Of a stretch of 64,000 nt of DNA, positions 63,351 to 64,000 are shown piece after piece. A program made the translations under genes and the position numbers. Every line of letters starts with the position of its first letter. Positions within the stretch are counted from its first letter, which is position 1. The notes beneath the pieces were generated by a model. It saw only the letters and a list, made by a program, of their open reading frames with translations, was not told the DNA's origin and did no database searches. The DNA lies in NCBI RefSeq assembly GCF_028435365.1, contig NZ_JAGTJJ010000003.1:1-64000 (forward strand), in the 5' to 3' direction. Source of the stretch: Polyangium jinanense (GTDB lineage Bacteria; Myxococcota; Polyangia; Polyangiales; Polyangiaceae).

Positions 63351-64000
63351 TCAGGAATGCGGCGTCGAGGAGGAGGCGGAGTCGGCCGTGCGCAAGGAAG
63401 GCACAGGCCCGTCGGGCGCGGCGGCGAGCAGGAGTTTCGGCTCGACGCCCGTATGCGTGGTGATGAGCCGCGCGCCGCGCTTCCACGTGAAATATTGCCA
63501 GATCCAGTTGAACATGACGAGGAAGCGGTTCTTGAAGCCGATCAGGAAGAAGACGTGGACGGCCATCCACGCGAGCCAGGCGAGGAAGCCCGCGAGCTCG
63601 AGTTTTCCCATCATCGCAATGGCGCGCTTGCGGCCGACCGTGGCCATCGTGCCCTTGTCGAGGTAGGCAAAAGGCTCGCGCGGTTTTCCCCGGAGCTCGG
63701 CGCGAATCGCGCGCGCGACGTATTTGCCCTGCTGAATGGCCGCAGGGCAGAGGCCGGGGACGTCGACGCCGTTCTTGTCGCGACAAGCGGCCATGTCGCC
63801 AATCGCGAAGACCTCGGGGTGGCCAGGGACAGCGCAATCCGCGCCGACCTTGACCCGGCCGCCGCGATCGAGCTCGATGCCGAGCGCGCGCGAGAGCTTG
63901 GTGCCGCGGACCCCCGCAGCCCAGACGACGGTGGCCGCGTCGATGCGCTCGCCATCCCCGAACGCAATGCCATTGTCATCGATGCGCGCGACGGGTCTCC
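63351..64000 (-). CDS. ndh: Type II NADH dehydrogenase (NDH-2 family), 5' end outside window
   Basis: At least 216 codons, continuing beyond the window edge in frame. Visible parts: VVWAAGVRG, then the second FAD-binding motif VFAIGDMAACRD, CPAAIQQGKYVARAI and, near the C-terminus, a hydrophobic segment (LELAGFLAWLAWMAVHVFFLIGF) that anchors the enzyme to the inner membrane. NDH-2 passes electrons from NADH to quinone without pumping protons. The final ~35 residues are a hydrophilic tail. The NADH-binding half lies outside the window. Confidence 0.92.
   Translation of the reverse strand, partial: RPVARIDDNGIAFGDGERIDAATVVWAAGVRGTKLSRALGIELDRGGRVKVGADCAVPGHPEVFAIGDMAACRDKNGVDVPGLCPAAIQQGKYVARAIRAELRGKPREPFAYLDKGTMATVGRKRAIAMMGKLELAGFLAWLAWMAVHVFFLIGFKNRFLVMFNWIWQYFTWKRGARLITTHTGVEPKLLLAAAPDGPVPSLRTADSASSSTPHS

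Overview
The window is GC-rich bacterial DNA and looks like Myxococcota, most likely Polyangiaceae (Sorangium/Polyangium-like). The clues are a non-ribosomal peptide assembly line, many lipoproteins with proline- or glycine-rich linkers, RsbR-like PAS-STAS proteins, WD40 and TolB-type propeller lipoproteins, a pilin-like domain fused to a lipoprotein, and thrombospondin-type-3 lipoproteins. This placement is inferred from gene content; there is no rRNA or other marker gene to confirm it.

Bases 1-13278 are the end of a secondary-metabolite gene cluster whose upstream part lies outside the window. It holds the last NRPS module (C-A-PCP-TE), a secreted penicillin-acylase-type hydrolase, a cyclic-peptide-type ABC exporter with a polytopic membrane partner, an MbtH-like protein, and a four-gene operon: a truncated seryl-tRNA-synthetase-like amino acid:carrier-protein ligase, an acyl-CoA dehydrogenase, a free acyl carrier protein and a 3-hydroxyacyl-CoA dehydrogenase. 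That operon matches the gene set that makes aminomalonyl-ACP in zwittermicin A biosynthesis. The exporter-plus-acylase pair recalls pyoverdine maturation (export of an acylated precursor, then deacylation outside the cytoplasm).

Bases 13279-16055 are a cluster edge: a stretch with a probable decayed gene, then an AAA-ATPase/PD-(D/E)XK gene of a family often found in variable regions. Bases 16117-23166 carry glutathione peroxidase, two short-chain dehydrogenases, a TetR regulator with two palindromic operator candidates, two paralogous PAS-PAS-STAS proteins and a methyltransferase. Bases 23189-30147 hold a PhoX/di-haem lipoprotein pair and an oxidative-stress unit (oxyR, catalase, ankyrin protein) with OxyR-type ATAG-N7-CTAT sites. 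Bases 30196-40286 hold envelope lipoproteins, an amidase, purL/purQ and two small unknown genes.

Bases 40371-48680 form a compact five-gene operon (SWIM, HEAT repeat, MoxR ATPase, DUF5682, VWA) related to the enterobacterial yehLMPQ neighbourhood. Bases 48769-58987 hold a WD40 lipoprotein, an App1-type phosphatase, a deoxycytidylate-deaminase-like enzyme, a beta-helix lipoprotein, two overlapping sensor-kinase genes, a small lipoprotein and a Nudix hydrolase. Bases 59048-62977 carry three paralogous calcium-repeat lipoproteins with a shared cysteine-containing C-terminal domain and related upstream elements. The window ends inside a type II NADH dehydrogenase gene. No rRNA, tRNA, CRISPR array or intact insertion sequence was recognised.
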